DNA of 51,655 nucleotides, taken from positions 1-51,655 of the forward strand of contig CAYLNH010000015.1 of NCBI GenBank assembly GCA_964384625.1. The letters are read 5' to 3'. The position numbers were made by a program, and so were the translations under genes. Source of the stretch: CAYLNH01 sp964384625 (lineage in GTDB: Bacteria; Verrucomicrobiota; Lentisphaeria; JABSQK01). Below, piece after piece: positions 33,201 through 41,600 of this stretch (its first letter is position 1; each line of letters opens with the position of its first letter). The notes below the pieces were generated by a model. That model did no database searches. It was not told where the DNA came from and saw nothing but the letters and a program-made list of their open reading frames with translations.

Positions 33201-34824
33201 GCCCCTCGCGATACGGGTCGATCGGCGGATTCGTCACCTGGGCAAACATCTGCTTGAAGTAGTTGAACACCAGCTTCGGCCGTTCGGACAGCACTGCCAG
33301 CGGCGCATCGTTGCCCATCGAGCCGACCGGCTCCTGGCCGTCCCTGGCCATCGGCAGGAGAAGCATGTTCAGCTCTTCGCGGGTGTAGCCGAACAGCCGT
33401 AAACGGTGCGCGACGACGGCCGGATCCACCTTGTGCTCGGGCAGCGGCGTAAACAACCCCGGCAACTCGATCCGGTTCTGTTCCAGCCAGCGCCGATACG
33501 GCTTCTGCCGGGCGATCCGGCTCTTGATCTCGTTGTCCGTGATGATCCGGCCCTCATTCGTGTCGACCAGGAACATCTTGCCGGGCTGCAGCCGGCCCTT
33601 GCTCTGAATCTGCTCCGGCGGGAAATCGACCACGCCGACTTCGCTGGCCATCACCACCAGGCCGTCGGTCGTTACCACGTACCGGCAGGGGCGCAGGCCG
33701 TTGCGGTCCAGCGTGCCGCCGACCACCCGGCCGTCGGTGAACACCATCGCTGCCGGTCCGTCCCACGGCTCCATGATCGCCGCGTGGTACTCATAAAACG
33801 CCCGCTTGTCGGTGCTGATGTGATAGGCCGGACCAAACGCCTCCGGGACCATCATCATCATCGCATGCGGCGCTGAACGGCCGGCGCGCGTCAGTAACTC
33901 GAGGACATTGTCGAAGCTCGCTGAATCACTCTGGCCGGGCGTCAGCACCGGACGCAGATCCGACAGGTCGCGACCCAGCGCCGGGCATTCCATCAGACGC
34001 TCGCGGGCCGCGATCTTGTTGACATTGCCGCTGAGTGTGTTGATTTCGCCATTGTGTGCCAGCATCCGGAACGGCTGGGCCAGCTTCCAGCTCGGGAACG
34101 TGTTCGTGCTGTAGCGCTGGTGCACAATCGCCAGCGCCGAGGTGCAGCGTTCGTCCTGCAAATCCGGGTAGTAGTTGAACAGCTGCGGCGCCAGGAACAT
34201 GCCCTTGTAACAGATCGTGTGGGCCGACAGACTGCAGATGTAGAAATCCTCGGCGTCCTCGCCAAAGGCGGCGGCAACCTGTTTTTCGGCGCGCTTGCGG
34301 GCGAGCAGAAGCTTGCGCTCAAGCTCGTCTCCAGAGAAACCGCCGGCGTCAAAGAAGACCTGTTTGACGATCGGTTCGGCGGACTTGGCCAGCTCACCGA
34401 GGGAGCTGTTGTCGGTCGGCACCTCGCGCCAGCCCAGAATGCTCATGCCGTGGTGCTTCAGCGCGTCTTCCACGCGGCCCATACAGTTCGTATTCAACGC
34501 CTCATCCCGCGGGAAGAACAACAGGCCGACCCCGTAATGCCCCAGGTCCGGCAACGCGACGTAGTCTTCGGCAAGGACCTCCTTGAAAAAGTCGTGCGGG
34601 ATCTGCATCAGGATGCCGGCGCCGTCGCCGGTGTTCTCATCACTCCCCGCCGCCCCGCGATGCATCAGATTCTCCAGAATCCGGCGGCCGTGCTCCACGA
34701 TCGCGTGTGAGCGGGCGCCGGCAATATTCACTACCGCACCGATGCCGCAGGCGTCGTGTTCGTGACGTGGATGGTATAATCCGGTGGGGCCGGGCTGTCG
34801 AACGCGTTGCGCGGGCTTGTTCAT
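30253..34824 (-). CDS. gltB: Glutamate synthase large subunit
   Basis: 1523 aa. Makes two glutamates from glutamine and 2-oxoglutarate. The class II amidotransferase nucleophile is Cys26 in HDACGIGAVV after a 25-residue propeptide. RYSTNTFPSW and AHNGEINTL complete that site. The central and FMN domains follow, with GAMSHGSISKE, QGAKPGEGGQLPG and SGHDGGTGASP, then the [3Fe-4S] motif CIMMRKCHKGTC. The GXGXG beta-helix is at the C-terminus. The start at 34824 has GGAG 8 bases upstream; a GTG seven codons upstream is possible. This is the conventional bacterial GOGAT and should cover glutamate synthesis on its own. Confidence 0.98.
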   Translation of the reverse strand: MNKPAQRVRQPGPTGLYHPRHEHDACGIGAVVNIAGARSHAIVEHGRRILENLMHRGAAGSDENTGDGAGILMQIPHDFFKEVLAEDYVALPDLGHYGVGLLFFPRDEALNTNCMGRVEDALKHHGMSILGWREVPTDNSSLGELAKSAEPIVKQVFFDAGGFSGDELERKLLLARKRAEKQVAAAFGEDAEDFYICSLSAHTICYKGMFLAPQLFNYYPDLQDERCTSALAIVHQRYSTNTFPSWKLAQPFRMLAHNGEINTLSGNVNKIAARERLMECPALGRDLSDLRPVLTPGQSDSASFDNVLELLTRAGRSAPHAMMMMVPEAFGPAYHISTDKRAFYEYHAAIMEPWDGPAAMVFTDGRVVGGTLDRNGLRPCRYVVTTDGLVVMASEVGVVDFPPEQIQSKGRLQPGKMFLVDTNEGRIITDNEIKSRIARQKPYRRWLEQNRIELPGLFTPLPEHKVDPAVVAHRLRLFGYTREELNMLLLPMARDGQEPVGSMGNDAPLAVLSERPKLVFNYFKQMFAQVTNPPIDPYREGLVMSLMGFVGKQRNLLEETPEHCRQLKLPHPILSNEDMERLRTSRLKDYKVVTVPALFDATADNPAAALRQGVDHLLARLEQEIAGGASLVIISDREATEELAPIPSLIAAGAAHHGLLAKNLRAEAGLVIESGEPREIMHFVLLCGFGVNAINPYLALDTLDELQRRGELPVDMPRQDVIDNYVVAVKKGILKTMSKMGISTLRSYRGAQLFEAIGLNRDVIDSYFTGVASRIGGADLTVIADETLKRHRAAFEPLPPGALPLDFGGDYHYRHDGEKHGWDPETLSLLQHAVRTDDYSKYEEFAALVNDQARSLLTLRGLFRFVPGDPIPLDDVEPAAEIVKRFCTGAMSHGSISKEVHESLAAGMNSIGAMNNTGEGGEDPARYEEREDGVDLNSAIKQVASARFGVTINYLAHAKELQIKMAQGAKPGEGGQLPGYKVTDEIAGLRHSTPGVTLISPPPHHDIYSIEDLAQLIYDLKCSNPGVKVSVKLVSEVGVGTIAAGVAKGNADEVLISGHDGGTGASPLSSIKHTGGPWELGLAETQQTLVLNGLRDRIRVQTDGTLKTGRDVAIAALLGAEQFGFGTAALVTQGCIMMRKCHKGTCPVGVATQNPELRKKFTGKPEHIANYMRFVAEDLRRIMAALGYRNVDDMVGQVQRLETDDAIEFWKGRNIDLSAIFQKPDTSLGQEIRRVRDQSNSLSTHLDWEIIKQLGDGIDNGEPVRLELPIRNVDRTIGTILSNHITKRHGAAGLADDSIRLDFSGSAGQSFGAFLAKGVTLTLTGDANDYLGKGLSGGRIIVKTPTNSPFIPHENIIVGNTLLYGATSGEVFINGLAGERFCVRNSGATAVVEGVGDHGCEYMTNGLVVIIGQTGRNFAAGMSGGVAYVLDEHQLFDTCCNLDMVDLETVWQTEDTDVLGDLLKKHYELTDSQRARYILSNWRNMIGRFVKVMPIDYRAALQRIKEQEMRQSDMTPATEEVFS

Positions 34825-35215
34825 GCTGAGCTCCGTAGGACTCACCCGCCGGGAAGATCTCCGCTGACGGGCTGTCTTTCATTCATCACTGTGGTCCGGG
34901 TCAGGTCAACCCGACGCCCGCCTCGCAAGGGGTGCATCGAACACGACCGACCCGACATGGGATTGGGTAGGATCAGGAACCATGCCAGTCCAGCCCGAAC
35001 GATACGTAAGTCGCGACCAATTACAAGCATACACCATCAGCCCCAGCGCCCGAGGGCGGCCGAAGACACAAAATTGTACGAGAATCCCGCCATTTTGCGA
35101 CAAAAATGAAACTCGCGGTGTTTCGTGCGATAATCCCGTGCCTTACAGAACATGCAATATTGTAGCGATGGTGACATCCGCCATTCCTCCACGCCAGAAA
35201 ACCAGAACTGGCCCC
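34825..35215. other. Divergent intergenic region between gltB and the wHTH gene
   Basis: 391 bp with no convincing gene. A plus-strand frame from 34982 is open but its composition is not protein-like before about 35250. An imperfect palindrome GGGTCAGGTCAACCC lies near 34898-34912, upstream of gltB, and could be a regulatory site. No clear sigma-70 promoter for gltB was found on the minus strand. Confidence 0.4.
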
Positions 35216-35258
35216 TTGAAAAACCCCAATATGGGTACTATCATACCCAATATGAGTA
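35216..35258 (+). promoter_or_regulatory. Promoter with paired operator-like sites
   Basis: A -35 box TTGAAA (35216-35221) and a -10 box TATCAT (35239-35244) are exactly 17 bp apart. The 13-mer CCCAATATGGGTA (35225-35237) is repeated as CCCAATATGAGTA (35246-35258), the two copies starting 21 bp apart, two helical turns. The first copy is itself palindromic (CCCAATATGGG), and the two flank the -10 box. Binding of the downstream winged-helix protein to its own promoter is the natural inference. Confidence 0.6.
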
Positions 35259-35260
35259 TA

Positions 35261-35884
35261 ATGGCATCAGCAGTTGCGCCATCCGGGCTCGCCGACGCCT
35301 TGTTCTCCAAGGTCCGCCAGCGCGTTCTCGGCTATCTGTTTGGCCAACCCGGGCGCAGCTATTACGCCAACGAACTGATCGGCTTGGTCGGTTGCGGGAA
35401 CGGAGCGGTTCAACGCGAGCTGAAGCAGCTGGAAGCTTCCGGGTTGGTCACCGCAACGCGCGTCGGCAACCAGAAGCACTACCAGGCCAACCCGTCCTCC
35501 CCGCTGTTTGAGGAGTTGTGCAATATCGCGGTCAAGACGTTCGGCTTGACCGTCCCGATCCAAGAAGCGCTTCTCGATCTGTCAGACCAGATACAGGCGG
35601 CGTTTGTCTTCGGTTCCGTGGCGAAAGAGCTGGACACTGCCGGCAGCGACGTGGATCTGATGGTCATCAGCGACTCGTTGACGTACGGCGATCTCTTCTT
35701 GGCCTTGGAGGATGTCAGTCGTCGTCTTGGCCGGACCGTCAACCCCACCATCTACTCCCTTCACGAATTCCAGCGTCGTTTGGATGAAAACAGTGCGTTT
35801 GCTGCCAGAGTAATGGTGCAACCCAGGATCTTCGTGGTGGGAAGTGAACGTGCCCTCTCCGCTTCTCCGCTTGACAATCTGTAG
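35261..35884 (+). CDS. Winged-helix / nucleotidyltransferase fusion (MNT-like)
   Basis: 207 aa. Residues 9-80 form an ArsR-like winged helix (LADALFSKVRQRVLGYLFG, NGAVQRELKQLEASGLV, HYQANP). Residues 100-190 form a minimal nucleotidyltransferase fold with the catalytic GS...SDVD signature (G118-S119, then S129-D130-V131-D132) and a downstream VNPTIYS. MNT proteins are often antitoxins that modify HEPN toxins, but no HEPN partner is adjacent. The start is uncertain: ATG at 35261, at 35252 (which would be nearly leaderless from the predicted promoter) or at 35231. None has a ribosome binding site. Confidence 0.8.
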   Translation: MASAVAPSGLADALFSKVRQRVLGYLFGQPGRSYYANELIGLVGCGNGAVQRELKQLEASGLVTATRVGNQKHYQANPSSPLFEELCNIAVKTFGLTVPIQEALLDLSDQIQAAFVFGSVAKELDTAGSDVDLMVISDSLTYGDLFLALEDVSRRLGRTVNPTIYSLHEFQRRLDENSAFAARVMVQPRIFVVGSERALSASPLDNL

Positions 35885-35942
35885 AAATATATAAAGATTC
35901 GCGCTATATTTATACAGTTATTGCTATTCTGGAGGTGCTCAG

Positions 35943-36188
35943 ATGCAGATGAACGTATCGCTGCCGAAACAAATGTACGAGTTGGTCCAAGACCGCGTAA
36001 AGTCAGGTATGTACTCGAACGCCAGTGAAGTTGTTCGGGACGCACTGCGACGGCTGGACGAAGAACAACGCCGGGAGGGAGATTGGCGCCGCCTGAACTC
36101 CCTCCTGACGGAAGCGGCGGAGAGTGGCCGATCAGCCCTTTCGGTCAGTGATGTTGTCGATCAGGTCCTCGATCAGAAAGACAGCTGA
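35943..36188 (+). CDS. parD: ParD-type antitoxin (ribbon-helix-helix)
   Basis: 81 aa. The N-terminal ribbon-helix-helix (MNVSLPKQMYELVQDRV, SNASEVVRDALRRLDE) is the DNA-binding dimer motif of ParD/CopG antitoxins. The C-terminal tail that wraps the toxin follows. GGAGGT (35931-35936) precedes the ATG. The final TGA overlaps the toxin start by one base. Autoregulation is expected for the family. The 58 bp upstream are strikingly AT-rich (several TATA words), but no single promoter stands out. Confidence 0.9.
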   Translation: MQMNVSLPKQMYELVQDRVKSGMYSNASEVVRDALRRLDEEQRREGDWRRLNSLLTEAAESGRSALSVSDVVDQVLDQKDS

Positions 36189-36490
36189 TGCCACAGTACT
36201 ATCTCACCAACACCGCGGTTGGCGATCTCCGCGAGATTGTCGAGTACACGTTGGCGGAATGGGGGCAGGAGCAGGTCCTCAAGTACCGTGGCCAGCTGGA
36301 ATCACGTCTTCACCTGCTGGCCGAGATGCCCGGCATGGGACGGGCAAACCCAAATCTCCCTGATGGCATTCTGTATGTCGTCGAGGGCAAACACTACGTC
36401 TTCTATCGAGCCGTAGAGGACGGCATTGAAGTTCTGCGTTTCCTGCATGCCCGGGTGGATGTCCTTCGACACCTATCTGACCATCTCTAA
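36188..36490 (+). CDS. parE: ParE/RelE-superfamily toxin
   Basis: 100 aa. It opens with LTNTAVGDLREIVEYTLAEW and ends with GIEVLRFLHARVDVLRHL, the conserved head and tail of ParE toxins. Known ParE toxins poison DNA gyrase; RelE relatives cut mRNA. Pairing with a ParD-type antitoxin supports the ParE assignment. It starts on the antitoxin stop (TGATG), so the two are translationally coupled. Confidence 0.9.
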   Translation: MPQYYLTNTAVGDLREIVEYTLAEWGQEQVLKYRGQLESRLHLLAEMPGMGRANPNLPDGILYVVEGKHYVFYRAVEDGIEVLRFLHARVDVLRHLSDHL

Positions 36491-36501
36491 GCGAGACGTT
36501 C

Positions 36502-37326
36502 ATGAGCCGTAGAAACTGGGCACGAAGAACAATTGCATTGTCAATCGTGGCCTGCCTGACGCTGGGCGTGTATTTGGGTGTTCGGCATCTGGTCGACGAA
36601 GCGCTCGAACCGTACCTTCCAGGGCTCATTGAGATTGGGGATACTGAGGAAGCCAAGCGTCTCACCCGAAGGGAACCCGACCTTTTGCAGCGCCAACTGA
36701 AAGTCAGCGTGCTTTCTGTCAGTGACCAGGAACTCTTGGACGAAGAAATGTGCCCGCTGTCTATCGCAGCGCACGCCGGCCACACTGATCTGATGAGATG
36801 GTTCATTGATCAGGGCGCTGATGTGAACGCTCGGGAGGGAATGGACATGACAGCGCTCCATCGCGCAGCTGAAGCACGCCGCCTGAGCGCTGTGCAGCTA
36901 TTGACCGCAAAAGGTGCAGACGTGAACGCGCAGACTGTTGGTGGTTTCACGCCAGTACATGCCGCAGCCTGCAGCGGCGACGACATGGTTGTTCGGTTTC
37001 TGATTCAGTGTGGCGCCAAGAACATGTTGACCGGACCCGGGAACGGAGCATTCCACTACGCTTCTACTCCCGAAGTCATCCACGAGTTGTATGCGCAGGG
37101 ATGGGATTGGCAGCCATGGGAAGGGGAGTGGGAATCTCCGCTGACATCTGCCGCGATCGATGATGAAGTAGATGTCGTCGTGGCTCTCCTGCAGCACATG
37201 ACGGCCGCCGATATCAAACGAGAATGTCCTGCTTCACTGGTGGAAGCCCGAGGACGATCGGAAGCGATCATCTCGAAGGCGCTCGGGGATGCTTTGAAAA
37301 ACGTGGCCAAACCGCCGACCCCATAA
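36502..37326 (+). CDS. Membrane-anchored ankyrin-repeat protein
   Basis: 274 aa. An N-terminal hydrophobic segment (about 10-27) is either a signal anchor or an uncleaved signal peptide. Four or five ankyrin repeats follow (CPLSIAAHAGHTDLMRWFID, DMTALHRAAEARRLSAVQLL, FTPVHAAACSGDDMVVRFLI), then less regular repeats to the end. Base composition is visibly less GC-rich than the surrounding core genes. It follows parE after only 11 bp, so it may be co-transcribed. Possibly acquired together with the toxin-antitoxin pair. Partner unknown. Confidence 0.8.
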   Translation: MSRRNWARRTIALSIVACLTLGVYLGVRHLVDEALEPYLPGLIEIGDTEEAKRLTRREPDLLQRQLKVSVLSVSDQELLDEEMCPLSIAAHAGHTDLMRWFIDQGADVNAREGMDMTALHRAAEARRLSAVQLLTAKGADVNAQTVGGFTPVHAAACSGDDMVVRFLIQCGAKNMLTGPGNGAFHYASTPEVIHELYAQGWDWQPWEGEWESPLTSAAIDDEVDVVVALLQHMTAADIKRECPASLVEARGRSEAIISKALGDALKNVAKPPTP

Positions 37327-37354
37327 CCGACCATGGGACATCGGCAAGAGGAAG

Positions 37355-37374
37355 CATGAGCAGGGATGCTCATG
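37355..37374. repeat. Compact hairpin shared with the 8.2-kb region
   Basis: CATGAGCA (37355-37362), loop GGGA, TGCTCATG (37367-37374). The arms are identical to the outer arms at 8219-8226/8282-8289. It lies between the convergent ankyrin and metV genes, so it may also serve as a bidirectional terminator. Confidence 0.7.
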
Positions 37375-37404
37375 ATACAGTCCCGGAATCAGGAGGGCGA
37401 AGGC

Positions 37405-38094
37405 CTATGCCTTCGGGCCCATGCCGGCGATGCACTGGTCTTCGCGGACGACTTTGCGGGTGCCGCCGTCGAGACCGGTGGACCAGTCCTGGGGCTCGGC
37501 GAGCTCTTCGAGTTCGTCGAGTTTGCCGAGGGCTTTGGCACGGTCGTAGATCAGCTGCCAGCCGCAGTCGAGGTCTTCGTTGACTTCGCACTTGCCGTCG
37601 CGGGAACCGCCGCAAGGACCGTTCAGGAGGTGCTTGGAGCAGCGGGTGATCGGACAGATGCCCGCGAACTCACCCAAACGACAGCTGCCGCAGCCCATGC
37701 ACTTTTCGGTCCAGACGCCCTGGGATTCGAGAATGCCGATGAACTGCGTGTTGAGTCCGGGATAGACCGCGATCTCGGGGAAGCGTTCGGCGATCGCCTG
37801 GACGCCGGCGCCACAGCCCATAGAACAGATGGCGTCGTAGTCGCCGGCTTTCATGGCGAGGTCGTCGATGAACGCATCTTCGCACTGACGTTCGATGGTG
37901 CACTCGTCGACTTCGACGTCTTTACCGTCGATCTTCAGGGCCATGCGCAGGGCGCTGCCGAGGATACCGGTTTCGCGCTCGCCGCCGGCGAGGCAGACGG
38001 TGACACAGGTGCCGCAGCCAACCAGGAGGACCTTCTTGTGGTCCTTGACCATTTCTTTGATCTCGGGGACTTTCTTACGATCCGCAACAATCAT
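37405..38094 (-). CDS. metV: MetV, iron-sulfur subunit of methylene-THF reductase
   Basis: 229 aa. MetV is the small partner of the short MetF found in acetogens. It resembles the zinc/Fe-S C-terminal MTHFR domain and is thought to link MetF to electron donors. Cysteine-rich throughout: C27, C30, C34, C64, C71, C90, C94, then the dense block C132-x2-C135-x2-C138, C147, C152, C161 and C169. LNGPCGG is a family hallmark. Its ATG lies 20 nt inside the end of mvhD and is preceded by AAGGAGAG, so translation is coupled. It is the last gene of the 14-kb operon. Confidence 0.9.
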   Translation of the reverse strand: MIVADRKKVPEIKEMVKDHKKVLLVGCGTCVTVCLAGGERETGILGSALRMALKIDGKDVEVDECTIERQCEDAFIDDLAMKAGDYDAICSMGCGAGVQAIAERFPEIAVYPGLNTQFIGILESQGVWTEKCMGCGSCRLGEFAGICPITRCSKHLLNGPCGGSRDGKCEVNEDLDCGWQLIYDRAKALGKLDELEELAEPQDWSTGLDGGTRKVVREDQCIAGMGPKA

Positions 38095-38575
38095 GCTGTT
38101 TCTCTCCTTCTACGGCCGCGACGGCCTCTTGGGTCATTTGTTCGACATTCATTTCTACCTGGGCGGCGGGCGGTTTGATCGGGCTCGGGCCGAGCTTCGA
38201 CAGCGTCTCCGCCATCTCCGTACAGATCTCGGCAAACCGGGTGCCCTCGGCCGATGACAGGTTATACATCTCCAGACGCTCCGGCTCCAAGCCGATTTCC
38301 TTAAGCATCATCTTGGCGCGCTCGACGCGCTTGCGGGCGCGCAGGTTGCCTTCGAGGAAGTGGCAGCCGCCCTCGAGACAGCCGGCGACGATGACGCCGT
38401 CGGCGCCGCGTTCAAAGGCAGCGAGCAGGTAATCGATTTCCACCTTGCCGGTGCACGGCAGGCGCAGAACGCGAATATTGCCGGGATACTGCAGGCGCAT
38501 GGACCCGGCCAGGTCGGCCGCGGCATAGGCGCAGTAATGGCAACAGAACGCGAGAATTAATGGCTCTTGGTTCAT
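38075..38575 (-). CDS. mvhD: MvhD-type [2Fe-2S] electron-transfer subunit
   Basis: 166 aa. MvhD subunits carry a [2Fe-2S] cluster and bridge HdrA to an electron donor or acceptor module. The expected cysteines are present: FCCHYC (C11, C12, C15), C41 in PCTGKVE, and C66 and C71 in GCLEGGCHF. The family core ends near residue 135. The remaining tail is Pro/Glu-rich and ends in HDCCGS, an unusual extra Cys pair. It lies between hdrA and metV. A second, diverged MvhD-like gene lies at the far end of the operon. Confidence 0.92.
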   Translation of the reverse strand: MNQEPLILAFCCHYCAYAAADLAGSMRLQYPGNIRVLRLPCTGKVEIDYLLAAFERGADGVIVAGCLEGGCHFLEGNLRARKRVERAKMMLKEIGLEPERLEMYNLSSAEGTRFAEICTEMAETLSKLGPSPIKPPAAQVEMNVEQMTQEAVAAVEGEKQHDCCGS

Positions 38576-38603
38576 TTCTGTATCTTCCAGTTATTCAGAT
38601 CGA

Positions 38604-38653
38604 TTGCAGTCGGTTGCAGTCGGTTACAGTCGACTGCAGTCGAACTCAGCCGG
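38604..38653. repeat. 10-bp tandem repeat between hdrA and mvhD
   Basis: Five contiguous decamers (TTGCAGTCGG twice, then TTACAGTCGA, CTGCAGTCGA and ACTCAGCCGG) fill 38604-38653. The array occupies most of the 79-bp gap and begins right after the hdrA stop. One turn of DNA per unit puts every CAGTCG on the same face. Confidence 0.9.
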
Positions 38654-38654
38654 T

Positions 38655-41600
38655 TCACTCTGCCTTACTCGTTGTCTTCCATTTCGGGGTGGCAATGCCT
38701 ACCTGCTCCGGATACGCCGGGACGTAAGCTGTCGTCTTGACGTTGCCCAGCAGGCTGTCCAACGCACCAATAACCTGCGTGTCCATGAAGTTCCGCAGCG
38801 TAATGGCCTTCGCCGGACACTCCGACGCACAGCTGCCGCAACCCATGCAGACCGCTGTCTGGATCTCTGCCTTGTTGTCGCGCGAGTTCATCGGCGCGTT
38901 GTACGGGCAGACATGCACGCAGGTCATACACGAGATGCACTTGTCGTGATCGACCCAGGCGATCTGACCACTCACCGGCATGCGCTTCTTCGACAGGATC
39001 GACGCGGCGCGGCCGGCAACAGCGTTGGCCTGGGAAACGACTTCACTGACGAACTTCGGCGCGTGCGTCGTGCCGCAGAGGAACAGGCCCTCGCTGGCGA
39101 AGTCGACGGGCCGCAGCTTCACGTGGGCTTCCAGGAAGAAGCCGTCGGCGTTCAGCGGCACGCGCAACAGTTCAGAGATGACTTCGCGATCGGCCCGGGG
39201 CTCCATGGGTGCGGCCAGCACCAGCAGATCCGGATTGATCTCGAGCGTCCGACCCAGACTCAGGTCTTTACCCTTTAACGTCAGCTTGCCGTTATTGGTG
39301 ACGACGGGCGGCTCCTCCGGCGTGTAGCGGAAGAACAGGATGCCCTTCTCGCGTGCCTGGCGGTAGGCCGACTCGCGGAACCCGTAGGTCCGCATGTCGC
39401 GGTAGAACACCATGACGCGGGCTTTCGGATACTTATCCTTGATCAGCATCGCGTTCTTCACCGCGGTCGTGCAGCAGACGCGACTGCAGTACGGCCGTTC
39501 ATCCGTGCGTTGCTCCACGCACTGGATCATCGCGACGGTTGCGTTCTCGCCAAGCTCCAGCTGGTCGTCACGGAGCTTCTCCGTGAGTTCCAGCTGCGTC
39601 AGCACCGCATCGCTTTCGCCATAGCAGTAGCTCGATGGCTTGTGCTCCGTTGCGCCGGTGGCAACCACGACCACGCCGTGTTCGATCTCGGTCGCTTCGT
39701 CACCGGTCATCAACGTTGAGGAAAACTCGCCGATGTGGCCGTTCACCTTCTTAGCGGTGGTGTTCGTATAGACCGTGATCTTTTCGCTGGCGTTAACCTT
39801 CTCGATGGTTTCGCTGAGGAACGCCTGCAGATCGTCGCCCTGATAGGTCTTGTTCAACTGCGCCACGGTGCCGCCCAGCTTGTCGGACTGTTCGACCAGG
39901 TGGACAGGGAACCCCTGATCCGACAGCGCCAGGGCCGAAGTCATCCCGGCAATACCGCCACCGACGACGAGGGCCGCGTTCTTCACCGGCACGGTCTCGT
40001 CTTTCAACGGCTGCAGCGCGGCGGCGCGGCCGACGGCCATGGTTACCAGGTCCTTCGCCTTCTCGGTCGCGGCATCCGGATCGCCGGCGTGCACCCACGA
40101 GCATTGGTCGCGGATGTTCGCCATCTCCAGCAGGTACGGGTTCAGTCCCGCATCGCGCAGCGTGTCGCGGAAGATCGGCTCGTGCGTCCGCGGCGTACAC
40201 GACGCCACGATCACCCGGTTCAGCCGGTGCTCCGCGATCAGCTCTTTCATCAGCGCCTGACTGTCGTCGGCACAGGTATAAACAGTGTGATCAGCGAACA
40301 CGACATTCGGCAGTGTGCGCGCGTATTCGACCACGGCCTCGACATCGACGACGGACGCGATGTTGCTGCCGCAGTGGCAGATGAACGCGCCGATCCGTGC
40401 CGGCTCGTCGGTAACATCGCGTTGCGGCGGGTAGTCCTTGGTCCGCGTCATCGTGCCGCGGGCATCCGCCAACAGGGCCATGGCCCGGGCTGCCGCACCG
40501 GTGGACTGCATGACTGTGTCCGGGATGTCCTTCGGCTCCTGGAAGGCGCCACCGACAAACACGCCGGGACGCGATGCGTCAACCGGCAACAGCGTTTCGG
40601 TCTTGGCAAAGCCCCATTCGTTCAGCTCGATGCCGATGCCCTCGGCCTGCTGCTGCAGGCCCTTGCTCGGCTCCAGGCCGAGAGACAGAACGACCATGTC
40701 GAACTCTTCCTCGATGCGTTCCATCTTCTCGTTCATGTAGACGAGACCGAGGTTGCGCGTGTCCGGCATCTCAAATGTCCGCGAGATGAAGGACCGCACA
40801 TAGCGCACGCCCATCTCGTTGATGGCGCGGTTGCAGTAGCGATCGAAGTCTTTGCCGTAGGCGCGGAGGTCGAGATAGAACACGGTAATGTCGAGATCCG
40901 GTTCATGCTCCTTCGCCAGGATGGCTTCCTTGGTCGCGGCCATGCAGCAGACAGACGAGCAGTACTCGTTGCCGCAGCCCTGGTCACGCGAGCCGACGCA
41001 CTGGATGAACGCCAGACGTTTCGGCGTCTTGCCGTCAGACGGCCGGACAATGTGACCGGCGGTCGGACCGGACGCCGACAGGATGCGTTCGAACTGCACG
41101 TTGCTTACCACGTTCGGGGCATAGCCGAAACCGAACTCGCCGCGTTGGGTGGCGTCGAACGCTTCGAAGCCCGGCGTCAGCAACACCGCGCCCACGTCCA
41201 GGGTGACTTCCTTGGCGCAGTCGTTGTGGTTGATCGCCCCGGCCTGACAGGCCTCAACGCATTGCATGCACTCGCAGCAGCCGGCACAGGCCAGACATCG
41301 GCTGGCTTCGGCTTGTGCTTCTTCGTCGGTGAAGACCGACTCGACTTCGCGGAAGTCTTTCACGCGGGCTTTCGCGTCTTCTTCTTTGGCCGTCACGCGC
41401 GGGACCTTGGCGGTCACGCGTTTGAGCTCTTTCAGGTCCGCTTCGCAAACCGGGTTCTCGCGCTCCGGCGGCGGTTTGATACCGTCGGCCACGGGCCGGT
41501 CGTTCAGGAAGTTATCGATCGCCTGCGCGGCGCGTTTGCCTTGGGCGATGGCTTCGATTACACTGGACGGACCGAGGACCACATCGCCGCCGGCAAAGAA

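Noticed and set aside
34982..35230. A longer N-terminus for the winged-helix/nucleotidyltransferase protein
   Set aside because: The extension reads through the predicted promoter and operator boxes, is not protein-like, and lies outside the winged-helix domain.
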